Below, piece after piece: positions 1-11,032 of a stretch of 64,000 nucleotides of DNA. Location: the NCBI GenBank assembly GCA_030581615.1, contig JAKTTT010000056.1, positions 62,001 to 126,000 of the forward strand, given 5' to 3'. The stretch's first letter is position 1. Every line of letters begins with the position of its first letter. Source of the DNA: Alloascoidea africana. Its lineage: Eukaryota; Ascomycota; Alloascoideomycetes; Alloascoideales; Alloascoideaceae. The notes under the pieces are model-generated. The model had not been told where the DNA came from. It ran no database searches and worked only from the letters and a program-made list of their open reading frames with translations. Position numbers and translations under genes: made by a program.

Positions 1-877
1 CCACGGATGTGGTATGTGAAGTGTGGTCATCCTCCATTTCCGCAGAGGGTCTAACATTTGTTTATCTCTATAGAGCCAATTGCCCCAGGAATATATCGAG
101 CTGGAGACCCAGATCGATGCTCTGCGCAGCGTGCACCAGAAACTGCTTGCGGTAACCTCCCAGTTCGAGAACGAGAGCTACGACTACCCTGCAAACCTGC
201 GAGAGTCCTTTAGCGACCTGTCCAAGACCATTGGCGAGCGTGTTCAGGAATTGTCAAAGGCAAAATCTGCGGAGGACGCCAGATCCATCTTCACCCAGCC
301 CAGAGACGTGGAGAAACAAAGTCCCAAAACCCTGAACCATGCTCTTTCCAGAGCATCCGTGTCTGGAGCCCAGCTTTTACAGGCCAACCACGCGAGCGAC
401 CCACTTGTGTCTGCTCTTGAAAAATACGCAATTGCAGAGGAGAAGATCGGCGATGCCAGACTTGCCCAGGACAGGTTGATCCAAACACGTTTCAACAAGC
501 CAGTGTCTGTGTCGCTTCGAGTCCGGCTGGGCCACGCGATGGACGCCCGTCGCAGAGTCGAGAATGCACGGCTTTCCTACGATGCTCTACGTGCAAAAGA
601 GCTCAGCACCACAAACCCAGACAAGCAGGCCCACATCCGGGCCCAGGTCGAGGCCGCGGAGGACGAGTTTGCCAATGCCACGGACGAGGCCGTTTCGGTG
701 ATGCGCAATGCTCTGGACAATGCAGAGCCGTTGAAGTCGTTGCTGGAGTTGGTCGCTGCCCAGCTCGCCTACCACGAAGCGGCCTTCAGAACCTTGGAGA
801 CCCTGCTTCCCGAGCTCGAGTTGCTGAAAGAGGACCACGAGGTCGAGCTCTCGGGCCCCAAAGACGTTGAATTGTAG
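1..877 (+). CDS. GVP36: GVP36-like Golgi BAR-domain protein (5' end outside window)
   Basis: Exon 2 (74-877) encodes a helical, charged protein typical of the Gvp36 BAR family, which binds curved Golgi/vesicle membranes and affects vesicular traffic and endocytosis. An intron from 12 to 73 is visible: donor GTATGT, branch TCTAAC near 52-57, acceptor CTATAG. Positions 3-11 are the end of the previous exon, reading T-D-V, and the join gives TDVSQLPQEYIELE. This matches the known yeast Gvp36 stretch around SQLPREYTELE, followed by the family's conserved SYDYP segment (ESYDYP here) and KTLNHALS. The reading frame before the intron continues off the left edge, so the start codon is not in the window. 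About 271 residues are present; the yeast protein is 326, so roughly 50-60 residues are missing. The orthologue call rests on remembered family sequence. Confidence 0.85.
12..73 (+). other. Intron in GVP36
   Basis: This is a 62-nt intron with donor GTATGT at 12, branch-like TCTAAC about 17 nt before the acceptor, and acceptor TAG ending at 73. The splice joins codons in phase 0 and restores a conserved family segment. Confidence 0.8.
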
Positions 878-1399
878 AGTTTAGAGTAGACCGAATCTAT
901 ACTACATATCCTATATGCTTTTTTCGTTTCCACCCCACCCACAGTGTGAGTCACCACCAGCATCGCAAGCACTGCGAGTACTGCGAGCACTGCGAGCCTG
1001 CGATGACTCACGGAACAACAGCCAATGGCCCATGGCCCTGCTGTTCGCCGTTTGCTCGCCGTGGGAGCTCTGCTCAGCGGACCTGGCTGATCTGATTGGG
1101 GCTGGCCAGCCCGCGCGGATTCGATGGGCGGGTCAACTCCCACCAGCCAATTTTTGTTTTTTTCCCTGGCCCTCCTCCATCGGCTCTTCTTCTTCTCAGC
1201 ATCACATCCTCGCTGAAACGGCTCATCCCCCAGCCCCGAGAGCACACCGGCTCCTCTCCCGCCCAGTCCCATCTCGTACAACGACCCAGCCGCTATTAAC
1301 AGCAGAGCATATCCAGAAACAAAACAGAACAGCGAAACAACACTGTCCTGGCGCGTGCCTCCCAACTTAACCACCATCCACTGACAAACACATCCATTT
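878..1399 (+). promoter_or_regulatory. Promoter and leader of the GATA factor, with paired Gcn4-type sites
   Basis: This 520-bp stretch separates GVP36 from the GATA-factor start and holds no convincing gene. It contains TGAGTCA at 947-953 and TGACTCA at 1004-1010, both perfect matches to the Gcn4/AP-1 binding site. Between them lies a short repeat of ACTGCGAG (about 970-998). Several CCAAT-type elements (AGCCAAT near 1020 and 1145) follow, and the region then becomes a C- and A-rich leader before the ATG at 1400. Regulation by Gcn4 is inferred from the motifs alone. Confidence 0.5.
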
Positions 1400-3844
1400 A
1401 TGAGCGGTAGGCTGATCCCTGGTGATGACCATGAGCACGGGAATTCAGAGCAGCTTCAGCAACAAAAACACAACCCCGAAATTCCGGATACCAATACCAG
1501 TCCTAATCTTGGAAACCACACCTTGACTCGCTCTGCGTTTGGCCACAAGCCCATCCCGTCCCCGTTTTCACGTTCAAGTGTGCAAAAGTCAACCAACCAG
1601 GCTCTTGCTGACCCAGACATGAATCCTCGAGCTATACTGTCCTCGCAACAAAACTCGCCCATGCCCTCGTCTTCTTCGCACAAAAATCTGTTTGATAGCA
1701 GCCCGATGACGTTTGTCACGCCAATGTCTATTCCAGGTTCACCGGATGAAAGCATGGCTCTGGAAGCCCCTGTACCTGTTGACACCTCGCTGCCTTCCGC
1801 TCCTGTCCAGCTCCAAAATGCCAGAGACGCCAGAATGATTGTGCACGAGGACTGGCAGACCGCAGACTCCTTCAACGAGTTTGTGCCTATGGACTTTAAC
1901 TGGGACTCCATCGGAGTTGACCCCATCACCGGTTATGATCCTTCCCTTTTAGACGGCCTTTTCTCCCCATTACCCACCACAGCGGTAGACTTTTCCATCT
2001 ATAACGGTTCCACGAAACCTGGAACCTCAAAGGCAACAACAATGCCTTCTCCGGAAAGCGAGAGAGAATCTCCAATACTTGGCCAAAACCAACCCGAACC
2101 AACAATCTTTAATACTGACTCCAAACAATCCCAAAATGTAAATACCCGATACGAACCTCCCGCGAATGTGATCCCTTCCGACTCTCCTGAAAACATTAGC
2201 TTTTCCGAGTTTTTCGATATTGCTGCTGGCCAGGATGACTTTATTGACGACTTTATCCACACATCCGAAAAGCAAGCATCCTCCAGTTCCCAACCAAATC
2301 CAGATTCATCTGCTAACAACTGCACAAGTGAAACGGGTTCCGCGGTTGAGGAGAACCTGCTCGTAGACGATGATGGTCTTTCAAACTCAACCTCAACAAC
2401 ACCAAACAGACGTAGAGCACTCTCGTCCTCAAGAAGCAAATCGTTTCGAGATTTGAGTGAGGTTAAGGATGATTTTCAAACCATTCGAATTAAAAAACCT
2501 GTTAGAAATGAGTCCTTCAACGGCAAGTTTTCGTCTCCTGCCAGTCTCTCGAGCTCTTTGATCAGAGAAACCCAAATCAAACGGGGCATATACCCAGACT
2601 TTCAACTGAAGATGACTCCGATAGATTTCGGCAATGTTAGGGAGAACGAAAGCATACACTCGGGAACAACAATAACAAGTAGTACTCAACAACCCTGTAG
2701 CACTAATGAGTGTACAAACTGCCATACGCGGACAACGCCGCTCTGGCGGCGAGATGCCCAGGGCCATACTCTCTGCAATGCCTGTGGACTGTTTCTCAAA
2801 CTGCATGGCACAAAACGACCGCTATCTTTGAAAACTGACGTTATAAGGAAACGAAATAGCAAAAAAGTCCATAATTCGGGGTCTGTTTTTTCCTCTTCTG
2901 TTGGAAGCAATAGTGATAGCAGCACATCTACAACAACAGCTAGCTCAAAACCCAGTTCAAGTTCTAAAGTTGGTCCAAGTAATGGGATCACAAGTAGGAA
3001 CCGATCCAGTAGTCAACTTGTACCTCAACCAGAACCCTCCAAAACTTCATTGTTGACTCTTTCATTAGCAAAGACAAAGAGTTCAAAGGACGAAAAAAAC
3101 ACACAAGAGGATTCAAAGACAAAAGACGTTGAGAAGACTAGTTTGCCAAGCAAGAAGGAAATAGAAACTCGACCTCAAAACAGATATACTCATGGTAAAA
3201 ACGTTCCAATTCTGCCCAAACCCACAATTGCACCAATGCCACAACCAGGTAGTACTGGGATGGCCAGGGTCGCCACACAATCCTTTGCAGAGGTGTCCTG
3301 GCATCATCTCCAACAGCAACAGCAGTCACCTGCTCTTATCCATCCTAGACCTCCTTTCCCCAACCCAGGTTTTCCCCCAAGTTTGCAGATTGCTTCTGCA
3401 GAGAAGGAGATGAACGCAAGCAACGGTTATCATCTACAACAGTTTCACGACTCGTCGGTTAGTTATGCTAATAACAGGCCTCAACAGATATATGAGGCTC
3501 AACATTTCACACACGCAAAGTCCTTTTGTGGGCTTGCACTTGACCGCGATGCGGGTGGTAAAAATGAAGAAGAGAAACCTGTAACCACAAAATCAAAGTG
3601 TTCTAAATTGGAGCATGCGGAGACCGCAGGGGTTAACGAGTTGACAAAGTCTAGAGCACCCACAACCACTCTGTCTTGTTCCAAAACGCCAGAAAGTGGT
3701 GAAACGACTCCTGGGAGTGTAAGGGCTGGTGAGGAAAGTGATGCTTCTAAAACTACGATCTCTGATTCCCCAACTGCTGGTAAAGAGGATCAAAAAGATG
3801 GGAAATCGCTAGACCTATCCCAATGGGATTGGTTAAAGATGTGA
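1400..3844 (+). CDS. GATA-type zinc-finger transcription factor (AreA/Gln3/Gat1 group)
   Basis: This is an 814-residue, Ser/Thr/Asn/Gln-rich protein with one fungal GATA finger at about residues 438-462. The finger is CTNC, 17 residues, then CNAC, with LWRRD and CGLFLKLHG, followed by a basic tail ([16 protein letters not shown]). The 17-residue spacing and LWRRD are typical of nitrogen-regulating activators, which bind HGATAR sites and turn on genes for poor nitrogen sources. An acidic patch near residues 155-175 ([13 protein letters not shown]) resembles N-terminal elements of AreA-type proteins. The last residues, QWDWLKM, resemble the AreA/NIT2 C-terminus (WEWLTM), which in filamentous fungi is the contact site for the NmrA repressor. 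Start: first in-frame ATG, with no upstream in-frame continuation. Gat1 versus Gln3 orthology cannot be settled here, so no symbol is given. Confidence 0.85.
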   Translation: MSGRLIPGDDHEHGNSEQLQQQKHNPEIPDTNTSPNLGNHTLTRSAFGHKPIPSPFSRSSVQKSTNQALADPDMNPRAILSSQQNSPMPSSSSHKNLFDSSPMTFVTPMSIPGSPDESMALEAPVPVDTSLPSAPVQLQNARDARMIVHEDWQTADSFNEFVPMDFNWDSIGVDPITGYDPSLLDGLFSPLPTTAVDFSIYNGSTKPGTSKATTMPSPESERESPILGQNQPEPTIFNTDSKQSQNVNTRYEPPANVIPSDSPENISFSEFFDIAAGQDDFIDDFIHTSEKQASSSSQPNPDSSANNCTSETGSAVEENLLVDDDGLSNSTSTTPNRRRALSSSRSKSFRDLSEVKDDFQTIRIKKPVRNESFNGKFSSPASLSSSLIRETQIKRGIYPDFQLKMTPIDFGNVRENESIHSGTTITSSTQQPCSTNECTNCHTRTTPLWRRDAQGHTLCNACGLFLKLHGTKRPLSLKTDVIRKRNSKKVHNSGSVFSSSVGSNSDSSTSTTTASSKPSSSSKVGPSNGITSRNRSSSQLVPQPEPSKTSLLTLSLAKTKSSKDEKNTQEDSKTKDVEKTSLPSKKEIETRPQNRYTHGKNVPILPKPTIAPMPQPGSTGMARVATQSFAEVSWHHLQQQQQSPALIHPRPPFPNPGFPPSLQIASAEKEMNASNGYHLQQFHDSSVSYANNRPQQIYEAQHFTHAKSFCGLALDRDAGGKNEEEKPVTTKSKCSKLEHAETAGVNELTKSRAPTTTLSCSKTPESGETTPGSVRAGEESDASKTTISDSPTAGKEDQKDGKSLDLSQWDWLKM

Positions 3845-4275
3845 ATTTATGAACCTGGACAATTTCATTTGGTGTTAATCCAGTTTTGCTTTATTTTTCA
3901 CGTTCTGTTTAAAAAAACTTTTTACTAATACCCTTTCCTGGAAAATCTCTTACTTGATTCTATTATTTTTATGTGGTACTTTTATGAGGAGGATTTCCGT
4001 TTATTCATTTCATCATGATTTCTTTGCTTTTTTAGTTTTAATTTTTTAAGTTTGGGAGGTTTTTTGTGTATTCGTATAGCGCTGTTTCGGGCCATACTTT
4101 TGCCGAAACGGTCTTGAAAAGTATATCAAAACAAGCACACAGAAACCCCCCTCCCCCAAAATGAGACGCATTCATGAAGTTCTTTTTATTAATATTGGGT
4201 AGGCACTTCACTTTGTTTTCATTAATAATTGTATATACTTTTCAAATCATATATACTAGCCCTAGCACAGGGGAC
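3845..4275. terminator. Convergent 3' region between the GATA factor and ERG10
   Basis: This T-rich 430-bp stretch lies between two genes that converge. Runs of TTTTT and TTTTTAAT around 3890-4060 and the A-rich complement would serve as polyadenylation regions for both. I see no gene. Confidence 0.4.
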
Positions 4276-5583
<1,308 letters not shown>

Positions 5584-5819
5584 TGGAACAAGAGGTAACA
5601 AGGGGGAGGAATGCGAATGGACAGGAGAATGGAGAGGAGGATAAGCAGAATCGAACGGAAGAGAGAAACGGCTTTGAAAAGGTTCGAAATGCTGCCAGAG
5701 AGGTCGTGCCATAATGTACGCGTGGGACGTATATTGTGCGTATCTCTGGGAACACAACGTGATGTGTGTTGGGTGCACGGGTTTATCCGTATATGGAAAG
5801 GGCGTCGGCTGCTGCGAGA
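5584..5819. promoter_or_regulatory. Short bidirectional promoter between ERG10 and the Zn2Cys6 gene
   Basis: This 236-bp stretch separates two divergent starts. The part nearest ERG10 is also open in frame with it back to an ATG at 5712. No TATA box or named site is obvious. Confidence 0.45.
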
Positions 5820-8487
5820 ATGGAACCGGAACCGGAACCGGAACCGGAACCGCAGTGGGAATCCGAACAGCGCCATCCGCAAGCCTCCTCCTTTGTGTCG
5901 GAGATACCGGTGGGGGGTGCCACGATCACAACCACTGCCACTTTGATATATCACTTGCCATTGATCCCTCAACCACGGCGAACGGGAATGGTCTACGTTA
6001 GAGGAAGCCATCGGAAAGCTGTGGCGTGCGAAATCTGCCGCAAGCGAAGAGTAAAAGTATGGCTCTGACTTTTCATTTCTCAATAGCAAAAAGGCTAACC
6101 CGAGGTTACAGTGCGATAAACAAAAGCCAGCCTGTAGTTCCTGTATTAAAATCGGAGTGCGACATCTCTGTGTCTACAAAGACAATAAAGTTGAGTCCAT
6201 GGAGGAGACCCTGCGGGTGGAAAACTCGGAGATGAGACATCAGATCGAAAAGCTACAAAGGGCGTTGGAGCAGAGGAAAGAGGCTAAACTACAAATGGCG
6301 ATGGAAGAGGACCCTGTACTCGACCTCGCAAAGCATATAACTTCGATGGAGATTGACGAGAACCAGGCGTCGAAGTTTGGCGTAGGGAACCATTTTTCCT
6401 TCATGCTGGACGACCCAGCATTCAAAAAGGTCAACTCCCTGGTGTTCAGCGCAAGGAAAGCGGCCGAAAAGCGCAAGGGTTTTGATCTCTCCTTCAACAT
6501 TGCTGAGAGTAGAACTCCATTCTTTCTGGGGGCTTCAGAGGGTTGTGGCAATATCAGTACGAACAATGGCCGCGAGTTTATCGTTGCGATTGCAGAAAAG
6601 AACATCCCTTCTCGTATGGAGTGTGATTTACTGGTAGAGCATTTCTGGAGTTTTCTAGGCAAAGTATGGCCGATTCTGGATAAAGATCAGTTTTCAAACG
6701 ATTTTGCAGGAATCGTTGACCAGTCTTCGATAGACAAGTACAAGTTCTCGGTATCAAGTCTCGAGGATTACACGACTCTCGCGACTTTCCTGCTAATAAT
6801 CCGAATGGGCTCAATCTCTCTACCGTATTCCAAAAAAAACATGGATGCTGTGCGCTTGAAACCCAAGCACAAGCACTTGCAATTGCTGGTTGATAACAGA
6901 GTCGATGTGGGGAAAAACATTGTACAGATTTCCGAGATGGTTTTCTCATGTATTCCTCTTTCTAATAGCAACTACCAAAGTTTACAATATCTGGTATGTT
7001 TGAAGTTCTACCTGTTGGTGTCGCCTGAAGGAGGCGAGGGACTCAACTACGAGGACAGATTTGTTCTCAGCGGTCGTATCTTTGATGCCGTAATCGAGAC
7101 AAATCTACACAGAGATCCGGATTTTCTAGAACCTGACATGCCCCAGGAGCAAAAACTCGCAAGACGCAATTTGTGGGTTCTTGTATTGCTGTTTGATACG
7201 TTTGACTGTACGTGTTTTGCACGACCGTCGATATTCGATACGAGGTATAGCGACACAAAGCCGCCATACTTCCCAGGGATGGATCCTAATGTGGGCAAAA
7301 GCACACGGTTTATGAAAATGACACACGAGATGGTGAGCATCCTGAGAGAGGTAACACTGGAGCGGCTGAATCTGAAGGTGAGCCAGAGAAGATCAAACCT
7401 CGAGTTCCAAGCCCAGCGAATCCTCAATTTTTTGTGCATTGAGATACCCAGCACATCGGAGCTACTGACGACGCCCACGACAAAAGATAATGACGAACTA
7501 GAAGCCAGCAAAGCCCGGTTTCTCATGCTGCGAATGGCGCTGTATTCGCAGTTAAACGAGATGTACTTTACGATATATCTCAACAGTCTAGACGATATGA
7601 GGATTGCGTATGACTATCTCGAGAAATCTATTGGCGTTGGGCTGATTCTGCTTTACATGGTTGTCTCAATTCTCAAGAACTTTGAAAGAAGCCTTGGATA
7701 TGAGACTGGTTGTATGTTGGTACCATCTGCGCTGAGATCACTAAAGGAATCTGTGATGAGCATTCTTTCGTGTGTTATAAGGAAAAACTCAGAAGAATAT
7801 AAAGGAACAGTCCCGCCAGACGATTTCCTCAACAACTTGTTTGACGCTAAAAAGTTGTCTCATCCTGGAATATATGGAGACATGGTGGAGGCTGCCAGGC
7901 ACACTCCGCTGAACTATGTTCGAACCATCAAGCACTCTACAGATAGCCTATCCGAGCTTTACAGTCCCAGCTGGAAGTTTCTGTTTATAACAACGTTGCT
8001 GTCGTTTACTTTCCGTGATAGACAGAGCGAGAAGACCATGTTCCGGATGTTTGAGGAGCTGTTTCTCAAGCTGATTGACCAAGTGATTACAAACTACAAG
8101 CTCCAGATCGGGGACACAAACATTGAGAAGCAAAGATATTGTCATAACCAGTACAGTCTTGAAGGTTATCTCAATAATTATAATGGCAATGGAAATGACA
8201 TTCCCATGGGGAACACCCAAGAGTTTGTTCTGGATGCCTCATTTTGGCGAGGGCTGGAGGAGAATTTTGAGGAAGCAAGCAAAAGCGTTGCCAGCACGAG
8301 CACGACAGAATATGCTAGTGGCTTTGCCAGTGATGATTATAGCTGGCATGATATTGAGTTTCTGATTAGCAACGGGACCGGCAGAAGTGTGCTTTCAGAT
8401 CTGTTTGGTGACTTTGGATTCGCTTCAACCGTGGGGCCCTCGTATCCTGGCTCGGATGCGCACACGGGCCATTTGCACCGGTGGTGA
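5820..8487 (+). CDS. Zn2Cys6 binuclear-cluster transcription factor
   Basis: The exons are 5820-6056 and 6112-8487, about 870 residues. The 55-nt intron (donor GTATGG, branch GCTAAC, acceptor TTACAG) splits the DNA-binding domain. Joined, it reads ACEICRKRRVK then CDKQKPACSSC, followed by a Cys seven residues on, which is the six-cysteine fungal cluster. A short heptad-like helix follows (ENSEMRHQIEKLQRALEQR), a usual dimerisation element. The middle of the protein is the fungal-specific transcription-factor domain (HFWSFLGKVWPILDKDQF; RRNLWVLVLLFDTFDCTCFARP). Start: the first exon has ATGs at 5766, 5820 and 5988. I chose 5820, which begins MEPEPEPEP, but 5988 is also possible. The target genes are unknown. 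Proximity to ERG10 could mean shared control but proves nothing. Confidence 0.85.
5822..5851 (+). repeat. GGAACC hexanucleotide repeat (5 copies)
   Basis: Five perfect GGAACC copies encode the Glu-Pro dipeptide run at the proposed N-terminus of the Zn2Cys6 protein. The hexamer unit keeps the frame, so copy-number change would alter only the length of the run. Confidence 0.9.
6057..6111 (+). other. Intron inside the zinc-cluster coding region
   Basis: This 55-nt intron has donor GTATGG, branch GCTAAC about 12 nt before acceptor ACAG. Without splicing the reading frame meets a stop and the cluster loses four of its six cysteines. Confidence 0.88.
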
Positions 8488-8987
8488 ACGTTTACTGCTG
8501 TCATGCCAGAGCAGGGGTCCTGTTCTTTTGTATAGTTGAAAGCAGCGTAGGAGGTTTCACTCAGAATGCTGACGCACTTTCTTTTGTACTTGACGGGTCT
8601 GCCAACGGCCCGCCATGCTCTCCCAGGCCCTTGAGCCCTGAGCCTTCAGCCTTCAGCCTTAAGCCTTCAGCCTTAAGCCTTAAGCGTGCGGCCCAGTGAC
8701 GTTTGGGTCCTGAGACAATCGCCGCTGGGAAGATGTGGCACAATCGCCGCGGCAGATAACGCCATAGCTGCCAAGTTGAGCCTAACATTAGCGGTTAATA
8801 CTCGCTTTTCCCTCCGGGCTTCGCTCCCACTGGCCAATGAACCTAAAAGATGGTTGCTTTTATGCTTTGGAACCCCAATGGAACCCACATCGCCCAAAGA
8901 TAATCCAGAGCACTCCATATATAATCAATCAATGATTGGCCTCTCCTTCCCGTATCCTCTCCTTGAAACTGATTCCGAACTAGGAAA
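8488..8987 (+). promoter_or_regulatory. Intergenic region and MFS promoter
   Basis: This 500-bp stretch holds no gene. It contains the 7-bp minisatellite listed separately and a TATA-like TATATAA at 8918-8924, 64 nt before the MFS start. The first part serves as the 3' region of the Zn2Cys6 gene. Confidence 0.5.
8627..8685 (+). repeat. Seven-bp minisatellite, GCCTTCA/GCCTTAA
   Basis: About eight tandem units of 7 bp lie just 3' of the Zn2Cys6 gene. Later units alternate between GCCTTCA and GCCTTAA, and earlier ones are degenerate (GCCCTGA). Confidence 0.85.
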
Positions 8988-10658
8988 ATGGCCCAGATAA
9001 AGTCGAATACGGACCTGCTCAGGGGCTCCCAGGACAAGGACAAGTCCGAAAACGTGCTCATCGACCAGTCCTCCTCGTCAGCGGCTCTTGGCGAGTCTGC
9101 TTCGCTCGTGGAGGAGGACCTCTACGAGGACGAGCTGGACCTGGTGTATCTGCGCAAGTCGCGGTTTCTGAGCAAAAAGTTCCAGCAGATCGGCATGGGC
9201 CGGTACCAGTGGGAGCTCTTCGTGGTCGCCGGCTTTGGCTGGTTCGTCGATAACCAGTGGCCCATCGTCACTTCGCTTATCTTCACGCCCGTCGTCCGCG
9301 AGTTCCAGCCTGAGCGAGGCCCCTACTTGCAACTGGCCCAGAACCTGGGGCTGCTCGCGGGCGCCGTGTTCTGGTCGCTTTCCAGCGACATCATCGGCAG
9401 GAAATGGGCCTTCAACCTGACTCTGCTCATCACCGGCCTCTGGGGCACGGTTGCGGGCTCTGCCCCCAACTTTGGAGCCATCTGTGCCTTTGCCGCGCTC
9501 TGGAGTTTTGGAGTCGGTGGGAATCTGCCAGTGGACTCGGCCATCTTTCTCGAGGCCCTTCCAGCGAGCCACCAGTACCTGCTCACCGTGATGTGCATCT
9601 GGTGGGCTCTGGGACAGGTGGTTGCAAACCTCGTGGCCTGGGCCACCATTGGCAACTTCTCCTGCGATGAGGCTGCCGCCGAGGCGGGCTCCTGTGCAAA
9701 AGGAGACAATATGGGATGGAGATACTTTTCTTACACCATGGGCGGGCTCACCTTTCTCATGTTTTTCGCCCGATTTGTCATTTTCAAACTGTACGAGTCC
9801 CCCAGATTTTACATCAGCAAGGGACGGGATGACCTGGCAGTGAAAGTCGTCAATGCAATCGCCGAGAGGAACAGGACCGACGTTGCAATTTCGCTCCAGT
9901 CTCTGCAATCGTTGGAGACGGTGGTGGCTCCTTTGGATGAGGCTGGAGAGGGAGACATTGCTTTGCAAGGAATAGGAGCTGATGCTGGCCCAACCGCCGT
10001 GGTCGACTCGAGCAAGCTGGCCATCGTCAAGAGAAAGCTCAAAAAGTTCGACTTGCAACACATTCGAGCCGTGTTTGGCACTCGCAAGATGGCTTACTCG
10101 TCCACGCTGGTAATTCTCGTATGGGGAGTATTGGGTCTTGCGTTCCCGCTATACAATGCGTTTTTGCCTTACTATTTGAATCAGCGCTTCAGCACCACCA
10201 CGAGCACCTACATCGCCTACCGCAACTCGCTCATCATTTCTGTTCTAGGAGTTCCAGGTGCTCTGTTGGCAGGAGTACTGGTGGAATTGCGCACGGGGCG
10301 ACGAGGCGCAATTTCCCTTTCCACGATTCTCACCGGTGTGTTTCTGTTTTGTACCACAACCGCTAGAAGCCAAAATGCTCTGCTCGGGTGGAACTGCGCC
10401 TACAGCTTCACTTCCAACATCATGTATGGAGTCCTCTACGCCTACACTCCAGAGATCTTCCCGGCAAAGATCCGTGGCACAGGCGTGGGGCTCGCGAGCT
10501 CTGCAAACAGAGTGTTTGGCGTTTTTGCGCCCATCATCGCCATATTTGGAGACCTGACAACTGCTGCACCGATATATGTCAGTGGAGCTTTGTTTTTGCT
10601 TTCAGGACTCGTTGTTTTGCTGTTTCCTTACGAAAGCAGGGGCAAAGCTTCTCTGTAG
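8988..10658 (+). CDS. Major facilitator superfamily transporter (sugar-porter/SVOP-like)
   Basis: This 556-residue polytopic protein has an N-terminal cytosolic tail of about 75 residues. The first membrane segment lies in WELFVVAGFGWFVDNQWP. The MFS loop 2-3 signature is SSDIIGRKWAF, and GWRYFSYTMGG and the E-S-P-R-F motif (KLYESPRFYISKGR) match the sugar-porter/SV2-related branch. About 100 hydrophilic residues separate the two halves, and a second PEIFP-type motif (YTPEIFPAKIRGTG) appears near the C-terminus. Similar fungal proteins carry sugars, aromatic acids or inorganic ions, so the substrate cannot be stated. Start: ATG at 8988 with a TATA-like element 64 nt upstream. It converges with FET3. 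Confidence 0.85.
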   Translation: MAQIKSNTDLLRGSQDKDKSENVLIDQSSSSAALGESASLVEEDLYEDELDLVYLRKSRFLSKKFQQIGMGRYQWELFVVAGFGWFVDNQWPIVTSLIFTPVVREFQPERGPYLQLAQNLGLLAGAVFWSLSSDIIGRKWAFNLTLLITGLWGTVAGSAPNFGAICAFAALWSFGVGGNLPVDSAIFLEALPASHQYLLTVMCIWWALGQVVANLVAWATIGNFSCDEAAAEAGSCAKGDNMGWRYFSYTMGGLTFLMFFARFVIFKLYESPRFYISKGRDDLAVKVVNAIAERNRTDVAISLQSLQSLETVVAPLDEAGEGDIALQGIGADAGPTAVVDSSKLAIVKRKLKKFDLQHIRAVFGTRKMAYSSTLVILVWGVLGLAFPLYNAFLPYYLNQRFSTTTSTYIAYRNSLIISVLGVPGALLAGVLVELRTGRRGAISLSTILTGVFLFCTTTARSQNALLGWNCAYSFTSNIMYGVLYAYTPEIFPAKIRGTGVGLASSANRVFGVFAPIIAIFGDLTTAAPIYVSGALFLLSGLVVLLFPYESRGKASL

Positions 10659-11032
10659 CATGCTAGTGTATTTGTTTTGTTTTTATTCCTAATTTTGTTC
10701 AGTGTGAATAGAGCCCAGACGGCTTGTCATAATTCTTTTACTTTTTTTGCTCATTTTCTACTTTTTACTTGGAATATATTTGCTCGTAGAGCCAGATCCA
10801 GGAAGAGCAAATAATCTTGAGGAGTATATAGGAGGCACGATGCCCCCTTTTCCCTGTGGCCATTTGCGTCTCATGAAGAATAAAAAAGTAATATAAATTT
10901 TTTGTTCACTAACATTAACATTTCTTTTTAAGTGTTATTTAGAAAAAGACATTATCCACAACAACTACAAATTAAAAAGACATAAAGGAAAAGTGTCGGG
11001 GAGGGGAAGAAATAACAAGTAATAATCATAAA
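10659..11032. terminator. Convergent 3' region between the MFS gene and FET3
   Basis: This AT-rich 370-bp stretch separates two converging genes. T-rich runs near 10675-10770 and A-rich runs near 10880-10990 suit polyadenylation on either strand. I see no gene. Confidence 0.4.

Noticed and set aside
769-1377. 202-codon minus-strand frame between GVP36 and the GATA gene
   Set aside because: Overlaps the end of GVP36 and the promoter with Gcn4 sites; no family resemblance.
9078-10061. 327-codon frame opposite the MFS transporter
   Set aside because: Antisense shadow of a well-supported membrane protein; composition follows the sense codons.
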